DNA of 64,000 bases from Dipteronia dyeriana (taxonomy: Eukaryota > Streptophyta > Magnoliopsida > Sapindales > Sapindaceae), in the NCBI GenBank assembly GCA_032871835.1, contig CM065296.1:17748001-17812000 (forward strand), in the 5' to 3' direction. Position numbers and translations under genes: made by a program. Shown piece after piece: positions 24,856 through 37,286 of this stretch. Position 1 is the stretch's first letter; every line of letters starts with the position of its first letter. The notes below the pieces were generated by a model that was not told where the DNA came from, did not search any database, and was given only the letters and a program-made list of their open reading frames with translations.

Positions 24856-27028
24856 ACTAGTCAAAGCAAGTTCAAAGTCTTCAAAGAGAAAGGATGTTAT
24901 ATGGTTCTACAAAGATATATTAAGACCTTATCTTTCTCCTACAAGGCTTAGGCACACACATACAATTCATACATTTGTGTCCCTATATAGTTGTGCACCA
25001 TTATAGGTACACACACATATCATACATTTGTGTCCCTACATCGTTATGCTTCATTTATAACACATTCACACACTTGAAGATGAATGCTCATGTATTGGTA
25101 TGGAAATAACATGTTTTGGAAAATGCATGATTGGATATTATCACTATGTAGTTTGCATTCTAGTCTGAATTGTGTTTGTATGTGTATATGTTTGTATAAC
25201 ATGGATATTGAACTTGATTTTAGTCTTAAATCATTCTTGATTGAGTTCCAACTATTTCAGTTACTCATACTATTAATTTCAAGTTCTAAGTCAAAAGATA
25301 CTATATTTTCAACTCATGTTGTGTACATTGTCTTCGTCTTCATATATCGAGTTGATTTCTTATCTTCAGGGTTGAGTATCTTATATGTTCATGTCCGTGA
25401 GAGAGTCATGGTTCGTAATCCGTAAACGGGTTTCAAATTCTAAGTTTGAAGGCCGGAGAACGGTCGAAGAATGTGAAGGAAGCATGCAAGGAAAAGAAGT
25501 GCAGCCAAGCACTCTTTCCCAAGATGACGCGTGGCCACCTCGGGCCAGAATGCTTGTTGCCCCGAGATGCCCACGCGCCATTCAAAATTTGAGTGCAGAA
25601 TTTTCTCTCAAATTTTCTCACTTTCCAAACACCATAACTTCTTCATTTTAACTCCGATCTGAGTGATTCAAAGTTGAGAGTGTTTGACTATTCATCCTCC
25701 ATCTTTTCTCTGAAGGCCTGAGTTAGTTTTATTACTATTTTTTGAGTCTAACCTCATAAAAACGGGACTACACCAAATCAACTAAGGTATTAAATTTCTC
25801 TCAAGGTTTTCTTTTAAAACTTGGTCAATTGCCTTGGGTTTTCTTCTTCAACATATATATGTGTCTTGTGATTGATTTGATTTTAGTTTTGAACTCATTT
25901 AAAGCTAGATTGAGCTTCATTTGAAATCTCACATGTTGAGTTAGGTTTTAACTTTCCTTATGTTTTCACATGTTTGGGATTGTATTGTGCTAGCTATGAT
26001 TCTAGGACTATTTGATGTTCTTTAATTGATTGATTTTGTGAAAAATAGTTTCTCACATGTATTAGGCTCTCTTTGGCCGAAACCTCACTATGATACATGT
26101 TCTTGTGTTCTTTTAAGCTATTCTTATGCTTAGTTGATTTCATGAATAGAAAATATTCTCTAGAACTTTTGCTTCAATCTAGATGACTTTGTCACATGAT
26201 TTTAGCTTGTTTTTGGTTTACATGATTTAAACTTGATTATATGATTAATTGAATATATCTTGAGTTCACGTTTAGATTTATGCATGTATCTAGGTAGAAA
26301 TTAACTTGTCATATATTTTGTATTAACTATATGAATTAGACATGCATTTTAACTAGACAATAATTGTTTTGTTCATTCATGCTTATGTCTAGTATTTTCC
26401 GTAGGATGTGTTGATCATAACATTCTATGTTGCGTGCTTGTTTGCATTTTGCATTCATGATCACCTAGATGCCTTGTGAGATGGAAGTCTCGACATTAGA
26501 TGTGAGACCTATGTTGTTGAGCAAGGAAGTCTTGGCAAGAGGTGGGAGACCTTGGAATGTCAAGCAAGGAAGTCGTGCCTAGGGTCGTGAGGATCCGGAA
26601 AGGTGAGCAATGAAGTCTTGCATATGGTCGCGAGGATCCGGAAGAGTGAGCAAGGAAGTCTTAACAAGAGGTGCGAAGCCTCAGAATGTTGAGCAAGAGG
26701 GTGGCATATTCATGAGTAGGATAAGAGGGTAGTTTCTAGGTGAAGGAGTCACTTGAGAGATTGTACTTTTCTTATCTACTATTGGATTTTTTTTACCGGT
26801 AGTTGCTAACCTGTGGATGTTTTCTCTTCGAAGGTTTACCACGTTATATCTTGTGACAACTTTTCTCTACCCCTATCTCTCTTATATTGGTATTTTTTAT
26901 TAAAATACTGTTGATAGAACTTTATATGTAAGTTGACTTCCTTACTATAATATAAATTGTGTATGTGTTATAGTTGCTTGTTTGTATCACACTTTACATG
27001 TTTTATATATTTATTAAGTGTCTTTAAT

Positions 27029-27067
<39 letters not shown>

Positions 27068-27187
27068 GATACAAGCAATCTAGAGGGACAAACTTTTGTT
27101 TGTTTCTAAGGGAGTCGAAAAAGGTGTCTAACTTATTCACCCCCCGTCTAGGTTAGCCTTGAGCATTTAACCGTGTTTGTTTTTTCA
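24850..27187 (+). repeat. 3' LTR of TR-GAG copy A, truncated and promoter-deleted
   Basis: Homologous to 15204-17729 but lacking the first ~100 bp. A second internal deletion near 25581 joins the middle of the palindromic module directly to TTCAAAATTTGAG, removing the 3' arm of the module and the TATA box. The U5 tandem units (26470-26700) and an (AT)n tract remain. It ends TTTTTTCA at 27187. Confidence 0.85.
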
Positions 27188-27192
27188 TCCAT

Positions 27193-28770
27193 CCCGGTGC
27201 ACTACACAGTAACCCATCTGGTGCATCCCATCATAACCCACTCTGCAGTGACCCATCTGGTCTATCGTGACATAGCCCACTTTGTAAGTCAATCGGGCCC
27301 TAGTGTACCCATCCATATAATCCACGGGGATAGAGTTCCTCCTCCCACCATACCCAACGGACCACAGTCACCGTTGACAGCATATGTTGTGGGCTCGTAA
27401 CTGAGGCTCGCAATTGTTGAGCCCACACATTGACCCATGTCATTCGAAGTGTCTAACAACATTACCTCAAGCATCACATGCATTCAGCCCCAATGCTTTA
27501 GAAGACGCTGACCAGTTTACGGCTTACAGCCTACAAAAGGAACGTGATAGGGGAATCATAAGTATAACACTTTGTATGCATTTTGAAACACCTTATTAAA
27601 ATTACATGGTTTTCTAGCTTCTTCAACAATCTTGCAGACATTATGTGGATCTATTAAAGTCAGTCTCTGTCACTTGGTTCCAACGGTTGCAAGCCAATTT
27701 CATGGAGTTGTATGACACGGTACGTTCCTTACTGGAATTGTCTTTTACGTTATTTTACGCTATGGTGGAATCCTAATGTTTTATAATGTTTATATTGTCA
27801 GAATATGGATGCGTACCTACATATTTTATGAAAGTGTCAGTGAGCATACCCAACTGTCTACAGTCAGAGGATGAACGTACTAGATTCTCGGTTCTTTATA
27901 AGTGGCTTTAATGTACTGTTTTCACATCTACAATTTGTTGTTTCATCATGTTCCTAACGCTTCGGTAAATTATCTATGTACAGTCATTTTTGGTGATTCA
28001 ATATGGGAGAATCATGCCACGTGAGGTTGAGGGGAAAGTCAAGACAAAGGGATGGTCTGTGTTAAAGTGTAGGTGGTCTGTTGATGGCCTTATGATGGTA
28101 CGTGGATCGCTCCTGCTAGGAAACCGGCCACAGCACGAGGTTGACGTGGTGAGTGTTATACAGTTATTGTTTAAAGGTGTTTAATTAAACAATCTTAGTT
28201 TATCATAACACTTTGAAATCGCGTACCTACAAGTCTTGATACCATGCAACATTGGCTGCCAAAATTGGCTCCTGTCTAGCGTCGACCTCACTATCGGATG
28301 GATCCACCTACTAGATCCATTTAGACAGGAAGTTCCCATGCATATCAGGAAATAGCAGGTTATGCCATTAAGATGGTTTCTACCCTCCATGTTACATCAG
28401 GTGGGGTTTCATAATACGAGATCCCAGGGCCAACCTATGTTTGACAAGCAGAATAGGCCTTTAGGGGTATGCCTAGTGTCTACATCACATGTGCCACAAC
28501 AGACTTGAGGGTATGGCTGTTTGTACATCATATTTAATCAAAGTTTATTTTATTTACACTCTATTGTAACGGTTGTTCATATGGTGCATTGTAGGATAAC
28601 TGTGGTGCCCATACATTGAGATTGATCGAGTACGTACTGGCAAACATGCAGACTTTCAATTGGTTAGAAGATGAGATGGATAACATTCGGGAGAAGATGG
28701 TTGTGGTGGTTTTTTGTTACTCCAAGCCCCAATTCAGGTTGTAATTGTTGATGTACAAAACTGTTATAGT
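27193..28770 (+). pseudogene. Ulp1-like cysteine protease (C48) of MULE, multi-exon
   Basis: Exons are visible between GT-AG introns: 27618-27719 (WFQRLQANFMELYD), about 27801-27900 (NMDAYL, then YPTVYSQRMNVLDSRFF), a central region near 28230-28510 (IHLLDPFRQEVPMHIRK, VPQQT) and a final exon from about 28595 with DNCGAHTLRLIEYVLANM. The DNCGAHTL block carries the expected catalytic cysteine of the Ulp1/SENP fold. Stops break the central exon. 27193-27400 encodes a proline-rich linker with GTGACCCATCTGGT repeats. Ulp1 proteases remove SUMO from proteins; what MULE-borne copies do is not known. Confidence 0.75.
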
Positions 28771-28950
28771 AATGAAATTATTAATTTTTGTTTAAATTTC
28801 AATGTTTACAATTACAAGTACAACACACATTTCATACATTCACCGATACAAAAATTGATAATTAACAGGCCCGTTTAATTAAACAATAAGTTAATGAACA
28901 AGTCATACAATTCTAAATTATTAAAATGACATCAATATCAACGCCTCCAT

Positions 28951-30452
28951 TCATTCCATGGTAGAGTCCTTGTTAGGGCACGTCTGTTTGTTGTGTCAAA
29001 CTGAATGACAAATGCTACACTTACGACAGTATTCCTCATGAACAACTCTGTACGGACCTTCATTAATCAAAGGCGGGTTAGAACACCTCCTACTATTAAG
29101 CCTGATTGTCCACATCTTCTACACGATTGTGTGGTTATTCTCTTCGAAGATGAGGCATGTCGACCCGCAATCAGGCATCATGCTTGTCTCTTGGAGATTG
29201 GATTTAAAACCACCCACTCAGCGATGTCAGAGGGCACTACCAATAAAAAAGGATTGCCAATAGGCATAATAGAAACCGAGTATATATCAATAAGTGTCTA
29301 TCACTTATAGTAATCCGCACACAGATATATGAAATCCAAGTCTCATTCCCTGGAACAACAATAGAAATAGTGACATTCACATTTGGTGATGTAAAGCGTA
29401 AACTGTAACTTGTAATGTACCTTACCGCTGCGAGTGCGTGAGAACATGGATAAAGGTCCATTTGAAATTTGTTGCATGTGCAAGTTTTCAAGCTAAGTCA
29501 ACAGTCCACTGTTTTCTGGACCATTTGACGGAGAATATGTTCCAGTCAACTGAATTAACGGTCATATAACCTCACTTCTCGACACATTTCAGGATCACAA
29601 TATGTGTTGCATCGGTTAGCTGATGATGCATGGACTGTGCAGCTTAATAGCGATAGTGAAACCACCTCTATAGCATATTCCTAATGAACTCTGCCAATGT
29701 CAACATAGGTAGTTTCCGTATGAATTTTAGGCATGAGTTTATGCCTGCAACATTTGTTGTCATCACCCTATACATTCTTTAAGGATAGTGTATGCAGGAT
29801 CACTTGTGTGGACCAGCAACATTGACATAATCAAATGCATTCTAGTGCAGGTTATGTAACTCTTCCATGTATCGGTTATATTTCAATTCAGTGTACGATC
29901 TATTTGCTTTGTCCATTATAGCGGCAACATCCTTTCTGTGAAATTGCTTCTTAATATTTTCATAAAATTGTTAGCAACATATGGTATGGATTACATAACG
30001 GAACACTTTAGAAATCCCTACTTCAATGTATGCTTATCGATCAGAAATGAAAAAAAGATCATCAATGTGACCAAGGGCACCCTTCAAGCAATCTAAAAAC
30101 CACTCCCATGAAAGGTTGTTTTCTGAGTTGTCGTACCCAAAGGCAATTGGATACACATGTTCGTTCCCATCTTGTACAGTTACAACAAATATTATACTCC
30201 CAAATCATCCTTTCAAATGTGTACCATCAACTGTAATAACTGGACACATACATCTCCGGAAACCCCTAAGTGAGGGACCTAGCGACATGAAAAAATGCAA
30301 AAATTTACCATCGTCTGTGCACTGTAAGTTAGTGATTATGCCAAGATTTTACTATTTCAGCACGTAACCAAAATATGGCAGTAGTTTGAAGTTTTCTTCA
30401 TGCGTTTCATATGTTAGTGACAATGCATAATACAGGGCTTGATGTGCCTTAC
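28951..30452 (-). pseudogene. MULE transposase, C-terminal half
   Basis: Reading right to left: AHQALYYALSLTYETHEENF at the insertion edge, CPVITVDGTHLKG with the first catalytic Asp of the MULE DDE domain, YPIAFGYDNSENN, SWEWFLDCL, FISDR (second Asp), HTICC-stop-QFYENIKKQF, then the SWIM finger CTCNKFQMDLYPCSHALAAV near 29430-29490. A final knuckle CRKCSICHSV, HNKQTC precedes the stop at 28951-28953. Many stops and shifts. The N-terminal half is at 54433-55671. The gene is convergent with Ulp1. Confidence 0.85.
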
Positions 30453-31260
30453 AATTAGGTTTTAGATTATGTTGGCACTAATTACATATCAAAATGATGT
30501 TTACTTGTAATGATTTAGTTGTTTAGGTTCATGATGATTCAAGTTTTAAAGAAGGAATAACAACTAGTCAAAGCAAGTACAAAATCTTCAAAGAGAAAGG
30601 ATGCTATATGGTTCTACAAAGGTATATTAAGACCTTATCATTCTCTTACAAGGCTTAGGCACACACATACAAATCATTCATATGTGTCCCTACATAGTAG
30701 TGCACCATTAAGCAACACACGCACACAATTTATACATTTGTGTCTCTGTACAGTTGTGCACCATTAAGGCACACACACTCAAATCATTCATATGTGTCCC
30801 TATATCATTGTGCTCCATGTATAACACATTCACACATTTGAAGATGAATGCTCATGCATTTGTATAAAAATAACAAGTTTTGGAAAATGTATGATTGGAG
30901 ACTATCTCTATATAGTTTGCATTCTAGTGTGAAATGTGTTTGTATGTGTATATGTTTATAAAACATGGATAATGAACTTGAGTTTAGTCTTAGATCATTA
31001 TTGATTGAGTTCCAAACACTTTGGTAAGTCACACTTTCAATTTCAAGTTCTATGTCAAAAGATACTACACTTTCAACTCATGTTGCATACATTGTCTTCG
31101 TATTCGTATATCGAGTCGGTTTCTTTTTTTCTGGGTTGAGTATCTTATATGTCCTTGTCCATGAGAGATTTACAGCTTGTAATCCACAAAAAGATTCGAA
31201 TTCCGAGTTCGGAGGCCAGAGAACGGTCGAAGAACTCGAAGGAAACACGTGAGGAAAAGA

Positions 31261-31373
31261 AGTGCAACCAAGCACTCTTTCACGAGATGGCGAGTGGCCA
31301 TCTCGGGCCAGAATGCTTGCTGCCCCGTGATGCCCACTCACCATCTTGGGCAGCAAGTGTGCTTGGTGTACTT
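31261..31373 (+). other. palindromic three-way-junction module in LTR
   Basis: Arms AGTGCAACCAAGCAC (31261-31275) and GTGCTTGGTGTACT (31359-31372) enclose hairpins GAGATGGC...GCCATCTCGGG and GATGCCCACTCACCATC with slight decay. Confidence 0.75.
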
Positions 31374-31726
31374 AAGTCCTTTTTGGTCATTTTACTTGTA
31401 TTCTTTTCCCTCTCCTTTATATATCATTTCCGTCTCACATTTCATTCTAAGAAAAGATTCAAAATTTGAGTGCAGAATTTTCTCCCAAATTTTATCACAT
31501 TCCAAACACCATAACTTCTTAATTTGAACTTTGATCTGAGTGATTCAAAGTTGAGAGTGTTTTTCTATTCATCCTCCCTCTTTTCTTTGAAGGTTTGGGT
31601 TAGTTTTATTGCTGTTTTTAGAGTCTAGCCTCACAAAAACGGGACTGCACCAAATCAACTAAGGTATTGATTTTCTCTCAAAGTATTCTTTTAAAACTTG
31701 GTCAATTGCCTTGGGTTTTCTTCTTC

Positions 31727-31765
<39 letters not shown>

Positions 31766-32374
31766 CTTATGATTGTTTTGATTTGAGTTTTGAACTCAAG
31801 ATTGAGTTTCAATTTAAATCTCACATGTTGAGTTAGGTTTTGATTTTCCCTATGTTTTCACATGTTTGGGATAGTATTGTGCTAGCTTTGATTCTAGGAC
31901 CATTTGAAGATCTTTAATTAATTGATTTTCTAAAAAATAGTTCCTCACATGTATTAGGCTCTCTTTGGCCGAATTCTCCTAATAAAATATATGTGTTTGT
32001 GTTCTTATGAGCTATTCATGTGTTTTGTTGAATCTATGAATAGAAAATCTGCTGTAGAACTCTTGCTTTAATCTAAATGACTTTGTCACATGATTTTAGC
32101 ATGTTTTTGGTATATGAGATTTAAACTTGATTATATGATTTATTGAATATATCTTGAGTTCAAGTTTTAGATATATGCATGTATCTAGGTTGTAATTAAT
32201 GTTGAACATATCTTACATGATCTAGATGGATTAAAACATGCATGATTGACTAGACTACATTTGTTATGTGCATTCATTCTTATGTCTAGTATTTTCCATA
32301 GGATGTATTGATCATAACATTCTATGTTGTGTGCTTGTTTGTGTTTTGCATTCATGATCACCTAGATGCCTTGT

Positions 32375-32690
32375 GAGAAGGAAGTCTTGACAATAGGTGT
32401 GAGGCCTATATTGTTGAGCATGGAAGTATTGGCAAGAGGTGGGAGACCTCGGAATGTCAAGCTAGAAAGTCTTGCCTAAGGTCATGAGGATCCGGAAAGT
32501 TGAGCATGGAAGTATTGCCTAGGGTCGTGAGGATCCGAAAAGGTAAGCAAAGAAGTCTTGCCTCGGATCATGAGGATCTGGAAGGGTGAGCAAGAAAGTC
32601 TTGCCTAGGGTCGTGAGGATCCGGAAGGGTGAGCGAGGAAGTCTTGACAAGAGGTGTGAGGCTTTGGAATGTTGAGCAAGAGGGTGACAT
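32375..32690 (+). repeat. U5 tandem units GAAGTCTTGCCTAGGGTCG
   Basis: About seven units of roughly 40-50 bp combine (G)GAAGTCTTG, an AGGGTCGTGAGGATCCGGAA or AGGTGTGAGGCCT variant, and GTGAGCAA. The other LTRs carry three to seven units (1195-1530, 17045-17225, 26470-26700, 53210-53400, 56135-56400), so copy number is unstable. Confidence 0.85.
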
Positions 32691-33167
32691 ATTCATGAGT
32701 AGGATAGGAGGGTAGTTTCTAGGTGAAGAGGTCACTTGAGAGATTGTACTTTTCTTATCTACTAGTGGATTTTGTTTGCCGGTGGTTGCTAACCCATGGA
32801 TGTTTCCTCTTCGGAGGTTTACCACGTTATATCTTGTGTCAACTTTTCTCTAACCCTATCTCTCTTATATTTGTATTTATTATTTGAATACTATGGATAG
32901 AACTTTATATGTAAGTTGACTTCCTTACTATAAAATTGTTGCTATATGTTGTATGATGTTTGTTTGTATCAAATTTTATATGCTTACATATATTGATTAG
33001 TTATCTTAAATTAATATATATATTGTGATACAAGAAATTTAGAGGGACAAACATTTGTTTGTTTCAAGGGAGTCGAAAAGGTGTCTAACCTATTCACCCC
33101 TCCCCCCCCCCCCCCCCCCCCCCCTCTAAGTAAGACTTGAGCGATTAACCATGTTTGTATCTTCAAT

Positions 33168-33180
33168 TGGTATCAGAGCA
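33168..33180 (+). other. primer-binding site, TR-GAG copy B
   Basis: TGGTATCAGAGCA, two bases after the LTR end; 12 bases match the plant initiator-Met primer site. Confidence 0.88.
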
Positions 33181-33269
33181 GGACACTAGATTGTACTTAG
33201 TGTGCATCCAGGTGATACATTCATGGTATTTGCAAAGCTTTTGAACTCATGGGTTTACAAGATGATGTA

Positions 33270-33679
33270 ATGGTGGAAGGAGCCTCAAATACTAGGCCAT
33301 CATTACTTTGAGACACTAACTATGGGTATTGGAAGTTAAGGATGAAGGCCTGCATCGGCTCAAATAATGAAAATGGGTGGATGGTAGGGGAAGAAGGTTA
33401 TAGTCCTCCTACCAAGGTTTAAGAGGATGGAACCAATATACTCAAGCCAAGGAGTGAATTGACAACAAATGAGTTTGAGGTTGCTAAATGGCACCATCGC
33501 CCTATGAATGCCATCTTTGGAGGAGTATTAATTATCCTACATTCAAAATCTAGAATCTGTAGAGGAGGCTTGGGATACTCTTCAAGTCACTAATAAAGGA
33601 ACCTTAGAGGTGAAGAAATCAAGGCTTCAAATGTTGGCATTACAATTTGAAGGTTTAAGTATGGGTGAAGAAGAAAAGT
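33270..33679 (+). pseudogene. gag N-terminal part of TR-GAG copy B
   Basis: Aligns with 17835-18252 of copy A (MVEGASNT, YWKLRMKACI, NEFEVAKWHH). Stops and small indels break it. Homology stops abruptly after GAAGAAGAAAAGT at 33679. The complementary remainder starts at 63226 on the minus strand, within a few bases of the same gag position. Confidence 0.85.
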
Positions 33680-33680
33680 C

Positions 33681-34533
33681 ATAATAAATTTAACGTACTT
33701 CGCCGAACGAGTTCTATTTCGAATGAGTTGCTCAGTTTTACATGTTTAAGGGGGTGTTGTTATTGAAAAATTCTAAGTAACATGACACATCAGTAAAAGA
33801 CTAGGGTCGGGAACACCACATCACTAGTGTCTGATTAAGTTAAGTCAACACAGGTAGGACCAAGCAAGACCAGTTCTCCCTGACCAGATAACATAGATTA
33901 TCGGATTAGAAAACCTGATCACGTTGTCAAAATGGTCGGGACCAAGGGTCAATTTGAATCAAGGATCAGGGAAACAAGAATGGTCGGGAAAATAGATGAT
34001 CAGACGTGTGACACGTGGACAGCACCTAGATTCAATGGAATCATGACTCAAATACGCTAAAAAAGAGTTTGATTTGAACAAGGCTTCTAGAAGCGTACTC
34101 TAATAAGGAAACAAACTTCCTTGTTATTATCAGAGTCCAAATTAGGAACGAGATCTAAAGACAATTGAAATACAAATCAACTCCAAACAGGGAAGAAAGA
34201 GAGCACGACTTTAAGAAGTTAGAATTTTATTATATAACATAAACTTTCCTTACTTGTACATCAAGAATTAGAGTTTTATGCGTATTTAAATAGACCCAAA
34301 ACACACCAAAAAATGGTTGAAGAAAGAGGGCAAGAGTGATTGAGGGTGTAATCTTTTTTCTGCTTAGTAAATTGTTGTTGCTATAATTAGCAATCGTGGA
34401 CGTTTCCCGCATTGGGGTTTTACCACGTAAAATCCTACGTCTTTTTATTTTTCTTATTCTCCTTTGTTTGTGCTTAGTCATTGCTATGCTCTAATTGTGT
34501 GATGGGAGACTGATCCAAAAATCACTATCAACA
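33681..34533 (+). repeat. 3' end and LTR of an unidentified retrotransposon
   Basis: A short internal end is followed by the polypurine run AAGGGGG and an LTR from TGTTGTTATTG (33755) to ATCACTATCAACA (34533), 779 bp. A TATA-like TATTTAAATAGAC lies near 34283. No second LTR, PBS or coding domain is present in the window, so the lineage is open. It begins directly at the left edge of the candidate inversion. Confidence 0.55.
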
Positions 34534-35086
34534 TCCATTAAATCATAAAATATGAAGAAACCTCTCCAACTATGGGTTTTACAGTTCGGACTATGCTACT
34601 AAAGTTTAATTTGTCATGTTCTGCCAGAACATGACAGAACATGACCAAAAGTGTTTTCCGGTTCAAAAAATGGTCTTTCATTTAAGTTTCTCTTTTGATT
34701 TGACCGATTATGAGATTTTTATTTCTGGTATTGAACTTCATCAGGCAAGTTTTATTTGTCAATTATTTAGAGCATCTTGATAATACATATTTTTAAGTTT
34801 TTAAAAGCATCTCCAATACAAGATTGACTAGTGGAAAAAAAAACATCACATGCATAAGATAAATAGATATTCTATTAATAAATATATTTCCAAAAAAAAT
34901 ATTAGACATTGTCAATATGACCATCTACTTTTAGATAGTTCATTGCACGACCATTTTTTCGATTGACTCAACAAGTATTTAAAATTGACATTAATTTTTC
35001 ATCTATTTTTTGTAAGGAAATAAAATATAAAAAACTGGAAAAATTAGTATTGATGAGCATTTCTAATGAATATAGATCCACTTTGG

Positions 35087-35138
<52 letters not shown>

Positions 35139-35199
35139 TCATCTCTATTGCAATTATCTAAATAGGGATTATTAGGTACGGATTTCCAAACAAAAAATT
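34534..35199. other. AT-rich stretch with (AT)n microsatellite
   Basis: No gene seen. A perfect (TA)n run of about 48 bp lies at 35088-35137. It separates two LTR-like sequences. Confidence 0.6.
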
Positions 35200-35942
35200 T
35201 GTTTGGAATCTTTGTAAGAACATATTAGTCAGCCTACAAGTCAGCATAAAAAGCGGAATTCACGAAACTAGGTCTCCACATCATCAAACCATGACAAATT
35301 GACAAGGTACACGAGTGGCAGCAAGTTCACAGATAGAAGGCAAGAAGCCCACTTAAAATCAAATCACCAAAATAATCCTAGACGGCGAATTGATACCAAT
35401 TCGCCAATTACGTTGTGAACATGAAAATATCCCCGAGATCACTATAAATAGACGATTATTCACATCTCCCACGAATCTAAGCCTATAATAAGAAAGAAAA
35501 TCACCATCAAACAGTTGACGAATTAGAAAATAAATTCCAAGGTCCATAAAATAATCCATATAAGAAAAAAAGGTTCCCTAAAATACGGACGAAGCACCAA
35601 TATACCATCTTTTTAAAGTCTTTACTTGCATGAGAAGGTTCAGGCCAGCACTTTAATTCCCATATAAATACATGTAAGTTGCAAGGGCTATGAGAGATAC
35701 TTTATGTAACTTGTAATCTTTTTCTAAGTATTGTGAACATCCTCTTTTCCTGTGACCATGGTTTTTTTCATGCCTTACGGTTTTCCATGTAAATATCTTA
35801 ATGTTATTTATTGCTTTATTTGTTTTTCTCATTACATATCGCATACACGTAGTGGGAAAATGCTCTAATCATAAGCTTCTTAGTAGATCCAAGCATCAAA
35901 ATGCTTGTTGTTGACTAGACAATCCAAAAATCAACATCAACA
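35200..35942 (+). repeat. possible solo LTR
   Basis: TGTTTGG at 35200 and ATCAACA at 35942 give a 743-bp TG...CA unit flanked on both sides by AATT. The end resembles that of the LTR at 34533 (CCAAAAATCAACATCAACA against CCAAAAATCACTATCAACA). It has a TATA-like CTATAAATAG near 35441. The 4-bp flank is short, so the borders are tentative. Confidence 0.5.
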
Positions 35943-37198
35943 AATTAATTGTAAAAAAAAAATACAGTGATTCCAACCAGTTGGAATCAATGATCCCGCA
36001 CAAAAAAAATCGTACGGGATCCCACACCTGATAACTACACATTATTCAAAATCAAATATGTACCTATCATCATCAAACCTTTATTGCACTATCTTTTCTC
36101 TTTTATTTTACAGTTAAATGGACGTAATATTATTGGTGAAAATAGTTAAAAATCCTAATTATCATTTCTATGACAGTTTCTAGAGTTAGAAATCTATCTC
36201 CATATTCTCTAAAAGAAAATTACATCACTTCTGTATTGAAGTTTGATAATAGCATTAAAGAGGTCTTTTATCTACCTCTTTATATATCTATTATATTCCT
36301 ACATGGCATTAAATTTCAACAAATGATAATCTACAGGCCATATACATCCTATTCCTAAAGTTGGAAATTGGACAGTAATGATTTTGGGAACAAAAGGAAA
36401 CCTTAATATGCAGGCAAAAGGGCTAGACCATGGGAAATTTATTTGGGCTCGAAAGCTATGGACTCCAATAACTGGGCCTATGAAATCTTGGGCATGAACC
36501 ATTAATTGTCACTTTAATCTTAAAAACAAAATGAAATATATCATGTACATCACATTTACTATAATCAACAATATATAGTTTAATCTATAATTTATAAGGT
36601 ACTAAAAAATTCATCATTTGATAAGTTCAAATCATCATGAAAAATGAAGAAGTAATTCCTTTCGAGTGCAACATGGTACCAAATGAAAACTGAAACCATA
36701 TATACTTTAGAATAATATCCAATAGCATTTGAATTTTGTTAGATGAATTTCTCTCAAATATTTAATGGAGAAAGTGAAACCATACTTAATTAGAATGTAG
36801 AAATGGTGAGAAATATCACTTTTTTAAAGTTGCGTTGCACATAAGTCCAATAAGTTAAGTTTAAAAAATACCTATTATGGTGAACTACCAATTGCTCTTA
36901 AATAATCATTTTTTATTTCTCTTTGTACTTCCATCTCCATACTTGAAACATTGAACACAATAACTCCTCTCTCTCTCTCTCTCTCACTCTATACAATAAA
37001 CTTGTTTGAAAATTGAAATCCCCTACAACACTCTACTTCAACTTAGAAAAAATTGATGTTCTTCAGCACAACAAGGAAATATATTTCTGAAATACTTATT
37101 TGTTATCTGCATTTATGGGTGTTGTAACACTTTATCCATTCCTTTTGATTTGTTGTTCGAGTGTTTTGTAAACATGAAGGTGGTTTTGTGAAGTTTGA
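35943..37198. other. AT-rich intergenic DNA, outer part of MULE arm
   Basis: No ORF or domain recognised. A (CT)n tract lies at about 36968-36985. The right part probably belongs to the MULE terminus, since the minisatellite starts at 37199, but I see no inverted repeat or target duplication that fixes the end. Confidence 0.45.
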
Positions 37199-37286
37199 AT
37201 CTGTGAATTTTGAATTTCCGAGCCTTTCTAACCTTTGTCCGAGCCTTTGTAAACACTGTCCGAGCCTTTGTTTGAGCCTTTATGTA
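37199..37286 (+). repeat. CCGAGCCTTT minisatellite, left piece of right MULE arm
   Basis: About five units (CCGAGCCTTT, then TGTCCGAGCCTTTG and so on). The array is interrupted at 37286 by the solo LTR and resumes at 53998. Confidence 0.85.

Larger units (their letters stand above)
15204..27187 (+). mobile_element. TR-GAG element copy A, plus strand
   Basis: Structure: 5' LTR (15204-17729), PBS, gag, noncoding spacer, ORF2, PPT-like tract, a scrambled stretch with an Angela LTR fragment, then a 3' LTR lacking its first ~100 bp (to 27187). The five bases before it are TCCAC (15199-15203) and after it TCCAT (27188-27192), a plausible 5-bp target duplication with one change. There is no integrase or RT anywhere between gag and ORF2, and the other copy has the same layout. 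The element interrupts the DUF1985-Ulp1 gene of the MULE. Confidence 0.82.
12310..30452. mobile_element. Kaonashi-like MULE, arm with DUF1985, Ulp1 and transposase C-half
   Basis: Contents in order: CCGAGCCTTT minisatellite, DUF1985 exons (plus), a TR-GAG insertion (15204-27187), Ulp1 exons (plus), and the transposase C-terminal half (minus). Plant Kaonashi-type MULEs carrying Ulp1-like genes beside a MuDR-type transposase are known. This arm stops at 30452, where another TR-GAG element is inserted; the matching arm is at about 37199-55671. I cannot define the outer ends or the 9-bp target duplication. Confidence 0.75.
30453..33165 (+). repeat. 5' LTR of TR-GAG copy B
   Basis: 2713 bp; the first two bases are AA where the family has TG, then TTAGG; it ends ATCTTCA with the PBS two bases on. 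The left flank CTTAC (30448-30452) is the complement of GTAAG flanking the LTR at 55672. Details such as GGAATAACAACTAGT and AAAGCAAGTACAAA are shared with 55672-58437 and not with 15204. It contains three U3 units (30658-30812), the module (31261-31373), TATA (31418), TG/AT tracts (31725-31766), about seven U5 units (32375-32690) and a C-run (33103-33124). Confidence 0.88.

Noticed and set aside
32375..32690. CRISPR-like array
   Set aside because: Units are contiguous variable LTR repeats without unique spacers, in plant nuclear DNA.
35088..35175. ORFs with Tyr-Ile repeats (also 44836-45081, 57025-57210)
   Set aside because: Translations of (AT)n or (AC)n microsatellites.
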